Of a stretch of 64,000 nucleotides of DNA, positions 44,564 to 51,929 are shown one piece after another (position 1 is the first letter of the stretch; every line of letters starts with the position of its first letter). The position numbers and the translations under genes were made by a program. The stretch is from Bacteroidaceae bacterium (GTDB lineage: Bacteria; Bacteroidota; Bacteroidia; Bacteroidales; Bacteroidaceae), in the NCBI GenBank assembly GCA_017651245.1, contig JAGCDQ010000014.1, positions 1 through 64,000 of the forward strand. The letters run 5' to 3'. Below the pieces are notes generated by a model. The model had not been told where the DNA came from, made no database searches, and saw only the letters and a program-made list of their open reading frames with translations.

Positions 44564-45331
44564 ATGGTTAGCATTTCACGCATCAATCTTCCCACCGTCG
44601 ATTCGACCAATTCTTTTGTCCGGACGATGTTGCAAGAAGAGGGGACTGGGCAAGTGATGTCAGCGAATTCTTTGCCGGGTTTCACCTTGGTGGTGGCAGA
44701 TGACCAAACGAGGGGCAGAGGACAGCAGGGTAACACATGGGAGACGGAAAAAGGCAAGAACCTCACCTTTTCCCTATTGTGCCATCCAGACTTCATTCTG
44801 GCATCCCGTCAGTGGCTACTTTCACAATGCATGGCAGTGGCAATTCAGCAGACACTTGCCCAATATGTGACGGGTGTTGAGGTGAAATGGCCCAATGATA
44901 TCTATGTAGGCGACAAGAAGATTTGTGGCACCTTGATTGAGTGTGACCTTCAGGGCAAGCGCATCTCTAACTGCATTATTGGTGTGGGCATCAACATCAA
45001 CCAAACGGTGTTCCGTAGCGATGCACCCAATCCCACTTCATTGCAGTTGCAGACCGGAAAAGACTATGACAGGGAGGAAATACTCTCCTCGCTTCTCAAC
45101 CATTTCCAGCATTTCTATGCTTTGTTGCAAGAGGGGCACGAAGACACTATTCGCCAACTGTACATGCAACACCTCTACCGTCGTGAGGGACTTCATCGTT
45201 ATCGTGATGTGCGTGGCGAGTTCATGGCAGAGATAGCTGGTGTAGAACCGACAGGGCACCTTTGTCTCCGCTTTGAGGATGGTAACGTGGTGCGTTACGA
45301 GTTAAAAGAAGTACAATTCATCAAAGACTAA
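44564..45331 (+). CDS. birA: Biotin--[acetyl-CoA-carboxylase] ligase
   Basis: From the ATG at 44564 the protein has 255 residues (MVSISRINLPTVDSTNSF). It carries the biotinyl-AMP motif DDQTRGRGQQGNTWETEKGKN, the KWPNDIYVGDKKICGTLIE segment and GVGININQ, and a small C-terminal SH3-like domain. It lacks the N-terminal DNA-binding domain of E. coli BirA, so it is a monofunctional ligase. The promoter position decides the start. queA begins 12 nt after the stop. Confidence 0.93.
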   Translation: MVSISRINLPTVDSTNSFVRTMLQEEGTGQVMSANSLPGFTLVVADDQTRGRGQQGNTWETEKGKNLTFSLLCHPDFILASRQWLLSQCMAVAIQQTLAQYVTGVEVKWPNDIYVGDKKICGTLIECDLQGKRISNCIIGVGININQTVFRSDAPNPTSLQLQTGKDYDREEILSSLLNHFQHFYALLQEGHEDTIRQLYMQHLYRREGLHRYRDVRGEFMAEIAGVEPTGHLCLRFEDGNVVRYELKEVQFIKD

Positions 45332-45343
45332 ATACAGGAAGTT

Positions 45344-46585
45344 TTGAATCCGAAAAATATACACATAGCTGATTACAATTACGACTTGCCCGACGAGCGC
45401 ATCGCCAAGTTCCCTTTAGCAGAGCGTGATGCCAGCAAGTTGCTGATCTACAACCAAGGTGAGGTGAGCGAGGATGTTTTTTCTTCTCTGCCCAAATACT
45501 TGCCTGCTGGTGCCCTGATGGTGTTTAACAATACGAAAGTCATTCAGGCGCGCCTCCATTTTCGCAAGCACTCGACCGAGGGAGTGCAGGGAGCATTGAT
45601 TGAGGTCTTCTGTCTGGAACCCGCTGTGCCTAATGACTACCAATTGAACTTCTCGCAGAAGGGGATGGTGCAATGGTACTGCCTTGTGGGCAATCTGAAG
45701 AAGTGGAAAGAGGGCAAACTGTTCCGTGAAATAGGGATGCCTGATGGCGAAACGGTGACATTGGCATGTGAACGCAAGGGGCTGCATGGAACTTCCCACA
45801 TCATTGAGTTTACCTGGGACGGCAATTACACTTGGGCTGAACTGTTGGATGCCGTAGGTGAACTGCCTATTCCTCCCTACCTGAACCGTGAGACGCAGGA
45901 GAGCGATAAGACCACTTATCAGACAGTTTATTCCAAAATCAAAGGTTCTGTGGCTGCCCCCACGGCAGGACTTCATTTCACGGAACGCGTCTTGAAAGCC
46001 CTTGATGAGGCTGGCATTGATCGTGAGGAACTGACCCTTCATGTAGGTGCAGGCACTTTCAAACCCGTCAAGAGCGAGGAGATAGGTGGGCACGACATGC
46101 ACACTGAACATATTGCCGTCCACCGTCAGACCATTGAGAAACTTATTGCGCATGACGGTGAAGCCATTGCCGTAGGCACTACCAGTGTGCGTACCCTCGA
46201 AAGTCTCTATTACATGGGCATTCTCGCCATGCAAGGCAAGGAAGATCTTCATGTGCCCCAGTGGATGCCCTACGAAACCCTCAACTCTCAAACCTCAACC
46301 CTCAAACCTCAACCCTCAACTCTCAACGCCCTCCAAGCCCTCCTCTCTTACATGGACAAGCATCAACTGGATGTCCTCCATTCTTCCACTCAGATCATCA
46401 TCGCCCCGGGTTATGAATATCATATCGTACGTCGCATGGTCACAAACTTCCACCAACCGCAATCTACTCTTTTGTTGCTGGTGTCCGCCTTTCTGAAGGG
46501 CGATTGGAAGAAAGTCTATGACTATGCTCTCAGCCACGATTTCCGTTTCCTCAGTTATGGTGACTCTTCACTCTTAATTCCTTGA
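45344..46585 (+). CDS. queA: tRNA preQ1(34) S-adenosylmethionine ribosyltransferase-isomerase, TTG start, with repeat-encoded insertion
   Basis: A 413-residue protein with YDLPDERIAKFPLAERDASKLL, PAGALMVFNNTKVIQARL, AAPTAGLHFTERVL, HVGAGTFKPV and GTTSVRTLE, then TNFHQPQSTLLLLVSAFL. It forms epoxyqueuosine in the tRNA wobble base. The frame begins with TTG at 45344 after AGGAAG; no ATG precedes the conserved start. Residues about 313-329 (NSQTSTLKPQPSTLN) are encoded by a heptamer array (46280-46328) that replaces a variable loop before the helix ALQALLSYM. The conserved catalytic segments on both sides are intact, so the enzyme is probably functional. Confidence 0.94.
   Translation: MNPKNIHIADYNYDLPDERIAKFPLAERDASKLLIYNQGEVSEDVFSSLPKYLPAGALMVFNNTKVIQARLHFRKHSTEGVQGALIEVFCLEPAVPNDYQLNFSQKGMVQWYCLVGNLKKWKEGKLFREIGMPDGETVTLACERKGLHGTSHIIEFTWDGNYTWAELLDAVGELPIPPYLNRETQESDKTTYQTVYSKIKGSVAAPTAGLHFTERVLKALDEAGIDREELTLHVGAGTFKPVKSEEIGGHDMHTEHIAVHRQTIEKLIAHDGEAIAVGTTSVRTLESLYYMGILAMQGKEDLHVPQWMPYETLNSQTSTLKPQPSTLNALQALLSYMDKHQLDVLHSSTQIIIAPGYEYHIVRRMVTNFHQPQSTLLLLVSAFLKGDWKKVYDYALSHDFRFLSYGDSSLLIP
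46280..46328. repeat. Heptamer array inside queA (7 units)
   Basis: CTCAACT, CTCAAAC, CTCAACC, CTCAAAC, CTCAACC, CTCAACT, CTCAACG in perfect register: 49 nt inside the reading frame. The units are the reverse complement of the TTGAGGG/TTGAGAG/TTTGAGG type seen in intergenic arrays at 194-249 and 4566-4675. Because 7 is not a multiple of 3, the three codon phases alternate, giving the protein pattern L-N-S-Q-T-S-T-L-K-P-Q-P-S-T-L-N. Confidence 0.9.
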
Positions 46586-46589
46586 CGAC

Positions 46590-47093
46590 ATGAAAGATAA
46601 TAGCGAAGAAATGTTTCCCATTGTGGATGAAGAAGGCAACATCACCGGTGCTGCAACCCGTGGTGAGTGTCATAATGGCAGCAAACTTCTGCATCCTGTG
46701 GTGCATCTGCATGTGTTCAACAGCAAAGGCGAATTGTACCTGCAGAAGCGTCCTGCCTGGAAGGACATCCAACCCAACAAGTGGGACACTGCCGTGGGTG
46801 GTCATGTGGATTTGGGTGAATGTGTGGAAGACGCGTTGAAGCGTGAGGTGCGAGAAGAACTCGGCATCACCGACTTCACCCCGGAACGTATCGACCAATA
46901 CGTGTTTGAGAGCACACGTGAAAAGGAACTCGTGTTTGCCTACAAAACCATCTATGATGGCGAGATCACCCCTTCCGATGAACTGGATGGCGGACGTTTC
47001 TGGACTGCCGAAGAAATCAAGGAAAGTCTTGGCAAAGGCGTCTTCACCCCTAATTTCGAAAGCGAACTCAATCGATTACAACTCATCAAATAA
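46590..47093 (+). CDS. Nudix hydrolase
   Basis: A 167-residue protein with a complete Nudix box, GHVDLGECVEDALKREVREE followed by LGI (about residues 71-93), in a layout close to isopentenyl-diphosphate isomerase-like or YfcD-type Nudix enzymes (FPIVDEEGNITGAATR at the N-terminus). It cleaves a nucleoside diphosphate or related pyrophosphate; the substrate is not predictable. It starts 4 nt after queA stops. Confidence 0.88.
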   Translation: MKDNSEEMFPIVDEEGNITGAATRGECHNGSKLLHPVVHLHVFNSKGELYLQKRPAWKDIQPNKWDTAVGGHVDLGECVEDALKREVREELGITDFTPERIDQYVFESTREKELVFAYKTIYDGEITPSDELDGGRFWTAEEIKESLGKGVFTPNFESELNRLQLIK

Positions 47094-47102
47094 TTAACCC
47101 AT

Positions 47103-48794
47103 ATGAAAAAGTCACTCCTTTTTTCATTTTTCCTTTTTTCATTCCTCAATTGTTTTGCCCAGCGAGACATCTGGCTTGACATCAATGGCGTGCGCGACCT
47201 TACGCTCGACTCCATCGACATCGCCAATCAGGCACGTCCTGTGCCGGGCAGCAATCGCATGGGGGACAATCCTGTGCTCTTCTTGGTGGGTAACAGCACC
47301 ATGCGAACAGGAACTCTGGGAAATGGAAGCAATGGTCAGTGGGGCTGGGGATTCTATGTCCACGAATACTATAACGAAGAGAAGATCACCGTAGAGAATC
47401 ATGCCCTCGGTGGCACCTCTCCCCGTACATTCTATACCCTCCTCTGGAAGCCTATCCTTGAGGCGGTCAAGAAAGGCGATTACGTATTCCTCGAACTGGG
47501 GCACAACGACAATGGTCCCATCGACTCCCTCCGTGCCCGTTCCTCCTATCGTCCTGAGGGCAAATTGGAAGTGAGAGAAGATTCCATCTCTATCTATAAC
47601 AAGGTGACCCAGCAGCAGGAGACTGTCTATACCTTTGGTGGTTACATGCGTCGTTTCATCCGTGAGATTCGTGCCAAGGGAGCAACTCCCGTCCTCTTTA
47701 CCCTGACGCCTCGCAACGACTACGAGCCTGATGACCCCAAGCGCATCCAGCGCAAATTGACTGACTTCACGCCTGCCATCTTCGCCATCGGCAAGGAAAC
47801 CAACACGCCCGTCATCGACCTCAATGACATCTCTGCCACGAAACTGGAACAATATGGTCCTTGGAAAACCAACTACCATTTCTATCTCGACAAGATACAC
47901 ACCTCTGCCTATGGCGCCCGTATGAATGCACAGAGTGCTGCAGAAGGTATTCTCGCCTCTGATGATCCCCAACTCGCCTTCCTCAAGACTTGCCTCAGTG
48001 ATAAGGTCATTCCCAAACGATGTGATCAGAACCGTCAGGAGGGGAAGCCCATGGTTTTCCTGTGTGGTGACTCCACGGGCAAGAACGAAGACAATAACCC
48101 AGACGGCATGTGGGGATGGGGCAGTCAGGCATACACCATCTTCGATGCCAACAAGTGTGTCTTCCAAAATCAGGCAAAGGCAGGATGTTCTACTCGCACC
48201 TACATTGATGAAGGTCGTTGGGAGGTGGTTTATAATTCCCTTCAGCGAGGAGATGTGGTGCTCATCCAGTTTGGTCACAACGACATCGGTGGTATCAAGG
48301 ATGGCAAGCAACGCGGCGTGCTGGCCACTGCCAAAGACTCCAGCGCCGTCTATCACATGGAGAACTCAAACCTATACAAAGTCATCTATTCCTATGGCTG
48401 GTATCTTAAGAAGATGATTCGCGATGCCCAGGAAAAAGGCGCCTACCCAGTACTCCTTTCCCTCACCCCTCGCAACGAGTGGCACGAAGGTAACGGACAT
48501 TCTCGGGGTTTCGTCTATCCCGTCAACGAAAAGGCTGGCAAGTTTTATATTGAACGCCGTAACGAGACTTATGGCTCTTGGTGTCGTTCTGTTGCACGTG
48601 AGACGGGGTGCGAGTTTGTTGATATCCACAACATCACTGCCGATGCTCTTGACAAAATAGGGCAGAAGAAAGCGGTCGATTACTTCAGGAACGACCATAC
48701 CCACACCTCTCTAAAGGGTGCACAACTCAATGCTCAAAGTGTGGCAAAGGGGTTGCGCAACATTAATAGCCCCGTGACGTTCTTGCTGAAATAA
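47103..48794 (+). CDS. Secreted esterase with two SGNH domains (rhamnogalacturonan acetylesterase-like)
   Basis: A 563-residue protein with a signal peptide (FLNCFAQ). It holds two complete SGNH/GDSL hydrolase domains. First (about 55-300): block I VGNSTMRTG, GGTSPRTF, ELGHNDNGP, and DKIHTSAYGA with the catalytic His. Second (about 305-555): CGDSTGKNE, AGCSTRTY, QFGHNDIGG, and NDHTHTSLKGA. The pattern matches CE12-type rhamnogalacturonan acetylesterases, which deacetylate pectin. Fusion of two active-looking copies suggests gene duplication. The first domain has GNS for GDS, but keeps the Ser. A terminator follows. Confidence 0.85.
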   Translation: MKKSLLFSFFLFSFLNCFAQRDIWLDINGVRDLTLDSIDIANQARPVPGSNRMGDNPVLFLVGNSTMRTGTLGNGSNGQWGWGFYVHEYYNEEKITVENHALGGTSPRTFYTLLWKPILEAVKKGDYVFLELGHNDNGPIDSLRARSSYRPEGKLEVREDSISIYNKVTQQQETVYTFGGYMRRFIREIRAKGATPVLFTLTPRNDYEPDDPKRIQRKLTDFTPAIFAIGKETNTPVIDLNDISATKLEQYGPWKTNYHFYLDKIHTSAYGARMNAQSAAEGILASDDPQLAFLKTCLSDKVIPKRCDQNRQEGKPMVFLCGDSTGKNEDNNPDGMWGWGSQAYTIFDANKCVFQNQAKAGCSTRTYIDEGRWEVVYNSLQRGDVVLIQFGHNDIGGIKDGKQRGVLATAKDSSAVYHMENSNLYKVIYSYGWYLKKMIRDAQEKGAYPVLLSLTPRNEWHEGNGHSRGFVYPVNEKAGKFYIERRNETYGSWCRSVARETGCEFVDIHNITADALDKIGQKKAVDYFRNDHTHTSLKGAQLNAQSVAKGLRNINSPVTFLLK

Positions 48795-48858
48795 GGATGG
48801 ACTAGTCCCCCCAATGCATTATTCATAGACGAAACGCCATATTGGGTTCATTGAAAAA

Positions 48859-48888
48859 ACAAGGAGGAAGATTGCTCTTCCTCCTTGT
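48859..48888. terminator. Bidirectional terminator between esterase and efp
   Basis: Stem ACAAGGAGGAAG (48859-48870) and CTTCCTCCTTGT (48877-48888), 6-nt loop, preceded by AAAAA on the left, which gives a T run for the minus-strand efp transcript. Confidence 0.8.
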
Positions 48889-48908
48889 ATATATAAATGT
48901 GTGTGGTT

Positions 48909-49478
48909 TTATTTGCGAGTTACATAGGATCCATCGCGTGTATCGACTTCAATAAGATCGCCCTCGTTGATGAAAAGAGGAACACGGATTTCCACGCCTG
49001 TTTCGAGTGTGGCAGGCTTGGTTGCGTTAGTGGCAGTGTTGCCGGCGAAGCCTGGCTCTGTGTAAGTCACCTGAAGAATCACCTTGACGGGTGCCTCAGC
49101 GGTGAGGATCGTGCCGGTGGATTCGTCGATAGATGCCATCACCATTGTTTCACCTTCTTTGAGGAAGTCACCACCTGTGATGAGGTCCTTGGAGATGTTC
49201 ACCTGCTCGTATGTGTCTGTGTTCATGAAGACGAGCTCTTCGCCTTCCTTGTAGAGGTACTGGAACTGCTGGTGAGATACCTGTACGTCGTCGAGCTTGG
49301 CAGATACAATCCATGTACGCTCGAGCACACGACCGTCCTCCACGTTGCGGAGCTTGGTACGCATCACTGTATTTCCCTTGCCTGGCTTAACGTGCAAGAA
49401 ATCAATCACTACATAAATCTTGCCATCGTCAAGACGGAGGCATACGCCTTTCTTAATGTCGCCTGCTAAAATAGCCAT
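48909..49478 (-). CDS. efp: Translation elongation factor P
   Basis: From the ATG at 49478 the protein has 189 residues (MAILAGDIKKGVCLRL). Three beta-barrel domains of EF-P are recognisable: KOW-like with the tip loop KPGKGN holding Lys34, the OB domain, and the C-terminal PLFINEGDLIEVDTRDGSYV. EF-P rescues ribosomes stalled at polyproline. The upstream in-frame ATG at 49535 lies beyond the promoter box and is not used. The modifying enzymes are not in this window. Confidence 0.96.
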   Translation of the reverse strand: MAILAGDIKKGVCLRLDDGKIYVVIDFLHVKPGKGNTVMRTKLRNVEDGRVLERTWIVSAKLDDVQVSHQQFQYLYKEGEELVFMNTDTYEQVNISKDLITGGDFLKEGETMVMASIDESTGTILTAEAPVKVILQVTYTEPGFAGNTATNATKPATLETGVEIRVPLFINEGDLIEVDTRDGSYVTRK

Positions 49479-49516
49479 AATCGTTTTGTTTTTTATTATA
49501 CTTTCAAAATCGGGTG

Positions 49517-49524
49517 CAAAGGTA
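49517..49524 (-). promoter_or_regulatory. -7 box of efp
   Basis: TACCTTTG on the minus strand, 38 nt before the ATG at 49478. Confidence 0.6.
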
Positions 49525-49617
49525 CGGATTTTCAATGAAAAGTGAAGAGTGAAAAGTAAAAAATCGTACGGAAATCATAAAAATGACAAAAAAAGTTGGT
49601 GTTTTTTTGTTTTTTCT

Positions 49618-49648
49618 TTTGCCGATTTCTTGAAAATCACTAATTTTG
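49618..49648 (+). promoter_or_regulatory. Promoter of rpmH
   Basis: TTTG (49618-49621), exactly 19 nt, TAATTTTG (49641-49648), then an AT-rich leader of about 85 nt. Confidence 0.8.
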
Positions 49649-49738
49649 CAGTCGCTTTCCGCGAATGTTGCGGCATGAAGGCGGTAAGAATGAATGCAAA
49701 TAGTAGTATAAGATTAATAAAAATAATACGATAGAACA

Positions 49739-49894
49739 ATGAAAAGAACATTCCAACCTCACAACAGAAAGAGGATTAACAAGCATGGCTTCCGTCTGCG
49801 CATGCAGACAGCAAATGGCCGCCGCGTTCTTTCTGCTCGTCGCAGAAAGGGTCGCAAGTCACTCACCGTTTCAAGTGAACATCACGGCAAATAA
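49739..49894 (+). CDS. rpmH: 50S ribosomal protein L34
   Basis: A 51-residue, strongly basic protein: [20 protein letters not shown], then [20 protein letters not shown] and a short tail ending EHHGK. It is the complete L34 signature. The gene is flanked by an exact promoter and a textbook terminator. The usual dnaA-rpmH-rnpA neighbourhood is absent here, as is normal in Bacteroidales, where rpmH lies near efp. Confidence 0.97.
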   Translation: MKRTFQPHNRKRINKHGFRLRMQTANGRRVLSARRRKGRKSLTVSSEHHGK

Positions 49895-49904
49895 AAATGA
49901 AGGT

Positions 49905-49935
49905 AAAAGCAGAAGGAAACTTCTGCTTTTTATTT
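49905..49935 (+). terminator. Terminator of rpmH with GAAA tetraloop
   Basis: Stem AAAAGCAGAAG (49905-49915), loop GAAA, stem CTTCTGCTTTT (49920-49930), followed by TATTTTT. Very strong. Confidence 0.92.
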
Positions 49936-49975
49936 TTCCCTCTTTTTTATTCTTCATGTTCCCCTTTTTATGCTA

Positions 49976-50006
49976 CCTTTGGCTCGCTAAAGGTACTCAC
50001 GTTCGG
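49976..50006 (+). repeat. Dyad element, copy F
   Basis: TTTGGCTCGCTAAAGGTACT followed by CACGTTCGG. It closely resembles copy C (14230-14262, minus strand), sharing TTGGCT at one end and TACTCACGTTCG at the other. It ends 15 nt before the -33 box of the PASTA gene, in the same direction as that gene. Confidence 0.6.
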
Positions 50007-50021
50007 AAAAACTCAAATTAA

Positions 50022-50053
50022 TTTGGTTATTCTCTCACTTAATCGTACCTTTG
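50022..50053 (+). promoter_or_regulatory. Promoter of the PASTA-rluD-ddl group
   Basis: TTTG (50022-50025), 20 nt, TACCTTTG (50046-50053); the ATG at 50084 is 30 nt downstream. Confidence 0.75.
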
Positions 50054-50083
50054 CACTCGTAATAATTTATTGTACGCGCGAAA

Positions 50084-50743
50084 ATGGCTTTGAAGAATTT
50101 TTTTACAGGTAAATCAGGTGTGAAATTCTGGGTGAACATCATCATCATGGTGGTCGTCATTGTGGCAATACCTATTGCAGCATTGTATATGTTAGATTCG
50201 TTCACGCATCATGGCGAGAAGATTGAGGTGCCAAATGTGGTCGGCAAGTCGTTGTATGATGCGGAGACCATGCTGAAAGACCGCGGTTTGATGGCGATGG
50301 TGGTTGACTCTGTGTATAACAAGCAGGCACCAAAGGGTTCTGTGTTGGAGCAAACGCCAAAATCAGGCTATGAGGTGAAAGGTGGTCGCATGATTTATCT
50401 GACCGTGAACCTGAATGGGGAACCAATGGCTCAGTTGCCAGATGTGGTGGGGCATGGTTCTTTGCGTGAGGCGGTGGCACTGTTGCAGTCGCTGGGATTC
50501 AAACTGACGGCACACAAGCCAGTGGTGGGCAGACCCAAGGATTTGGTGATTGGTGTGAAACAGGGGCTTCGTGATGTGCATGCTGGGGAGACGATTCCTC
50601 GTGACCGTGCCTTGACCTTAGTGATTGGTGGTGGTGAGATTGACTCGACGATGTATGAGGATGAAGAGGACTTCGATTATGAGGGACTGGGCATAGAAGG
50701 TGTGGATGAGGAAGATGGTGCTGATTTCGACATTGAACTGTAG
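50084..50743 (+). CDS. Membrane-anchored PASTA domain protein
   Basis: A 219-residue protein with an N-terminal membrane segment (WVNIIIMVVVIVAIPIAALY, about 15-35) and two PASTA domains in the periplasm (KIEVPNVVGKSLYDAETML and QLPDVVGHGSLREAVALL). An acidic tail (DEEDFDYEGLGIEGVDEEDG) follows. PASTA modules bind peptidoglycan stems or beta-lactams in other bacteria. No kinase or transpeptidase domain is attached. It is upstream of rluD (3 nt apart) and ddl, so a link to wall synthesis is possible. Confidence 0.85.
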   Translation: MALKNFFTGKSGVKFWVNIIIMVVVIVAIPIAALYMLDSFTHHGEKIEVPNVVGKSLYDAETMLKDRGLMAMVVDSVYNKQAPKGSVLEQTPKSGYEVKGGRMIYLTVNLNGEPMAQLPDVVGHGSLREAVALLQSLGFKLTAHKPVVGRPKDLVIGVKQGLRDVHAGETIPRDRALTLVIGGGEIDSTMYEDEEDFDYEGLGIEGVDEEDGADFDIEL

Positions 50744-50746
50744 GAG

Positions 50747-51814
50747 ATGGATGCTGACGCATTGGATATTGTGGTAGAGGATGAGGAGTTGGAGGATGAT
50801 GAGACCTCGCAACTGTACGAACATCACCGTATCATAGCTGACAAGGGGCAGAAGTTGCTCCGTGTTGATAAGTTCTTGCTCACACAGTTATCGGGCACGA
50901 GCCGTAACCGTGTACAGAAAGCGGCTGATGCCGGTTTCATCATGGCGAATGGAAAGCCGGTGAAACGTTCCTACAAGGTGAAGCCTGACGACGTGATTCA
51001 GGTGATGTTGGATCGCCCGCATTATGAGAACAAGATCACCCCAGAAGATATTCCGTTGAACATTGTGTATGAGGATGGTGACTTGATGGTCATCAACAAG
51101 CCTGCGGGGATGGTGGTGCATCCGGGTTTCGGCAATTGGAACGGTACGATGCTGAATGCAATTGCTTGGCACTTGAAGGATATGCCACAATATGACATCA
51201 ACGACCCAGAGATTGGACTGGTGCATCGCATCGACAAAGATACGAGTGGACTCTTGGTGGTGGCGAAGACGGCAACGGCGAAGACGAGTCTCGGTTTGCA
51301 GTTCTTCAACAAGACCACGAAACGTGAGTATAATGCACTGGTGTGGGGCAATTTCACGGAGGATGAAGGCAGAATCGAAGGCAATATCGGGCGTGACCCG
51401 AAAGACAGGATGCGTATGGCAGTGTTTCCTCCCGATTCGGAGATAGGAAAAAGTGCAGTGACGCATTACCATATATTGGAGCGGTTCGGTTATACAACGT
51501 GGGTGAAGTGTGTGCTGGAAACAGGAAGGACGCATCAGATTCGTGCTCACATGAAGCACATTGGTCATCCGCTCTTCAGTGATGAGCGGTATGGAGGTGA
51601 CCAAGTGCTGAAAGGTGCGAACACGGCGAAATACAGACAGTTTATCGACAACTGTTTCAAACTCTGTCCGCGTCAGGTGCTGCATGCGAAGACGTTGGGC
51701 TTTGTGCATCCGAGGACTGGCAAGGAGATGATGTTTGACTCAGAACTGCCAGAGGATATCACTGCCTTGCTGGAGAAATGGAGAGGCTATGTGACCTTTA
51801 ACAATCAAGGTTAA
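50747..51814 (+). CDS. rluD: RluA-family 23S rRNA pseudouridine synthase, RluD-like
   Basis: A 355-residue protein with an acidic N-terminal extension, an S4 RNA-binding domain (RVDKFLLTQLSGTSRNRVQK) and a catalytic domain with Asp in GLVHRIDKDTSGLLVVAKT, plus ETGRTHQIRAHMKHIGHPL. It isomerises uridines in 23S rRNA. The ATG is 3 nt after the PASTA gene. The last two codons and the stop are part of the repeat array that begins at 51806. Confidence 0.92.
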   Translation: MDADALDIVVEDEELEDDETSQLYEHHRIIADKGQKLLRVDKFLLTQLSGTSRNRVQKAADAGFIMANGKPVKRSYKVKPDDVIQVMLDRPHYENKITPEDIPLNIVYEDGDLMVINKPAGMVVHPGFGNWNGTMLNAIAWHLKDMPQYDINDPEIGLVHRIDKDTSGLLVVAKTATAKTSLGLQFFNKTTKREYNALVWGNFTEDEGRIEGNIGRDPKDRMRMAVFPPDSEIGKSAVTHYHILERFGYTTWVKCVLETGRTHQIRAHMKHIGHPLFSDERYGGDQVLKGANTAKYRQFIDNCFKLCPRQVLHAKTLGFVHPRTGKEMMFDSELPEDITALLEKWRGYVTFNNQG

Positions 51815-51917
51815 CGTCAAGGTTATCGTTAACGTTAAGGTTATCGTCAAGGTTATCGTTATCGTCAAGGTTATCGTTATCGTCAAGGTTATCGTTATCG
51901 TTAAGGTTATCGTTAAA
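51806..51917. repeat. Hexamer/18-mer array at the rluD-ddl junction
   Basis: Built of CAAGGT or TAAGGT plus one or two TATCGT units. Three perfect 18-mers CAAGGTTATCGTTATCGT sit at 51848-51901, flanked by 12- and 18-nt variants. All unit sizes are multiples of six. The array begins inside rluD, supplies its stop codon, and ends 12 nt before the ddl ATG, so it occupies the whole intergenic space and the ddl ribosome-binding region. Confidence 0.88.
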
Positions 51918-51929
51918 AGACATATAAAG

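Noticed and set aside
46280-46328. queA as a pseudogene because of the repeat
   Set aside because: The frame stays open and all conserved motifs on both sides are intact.
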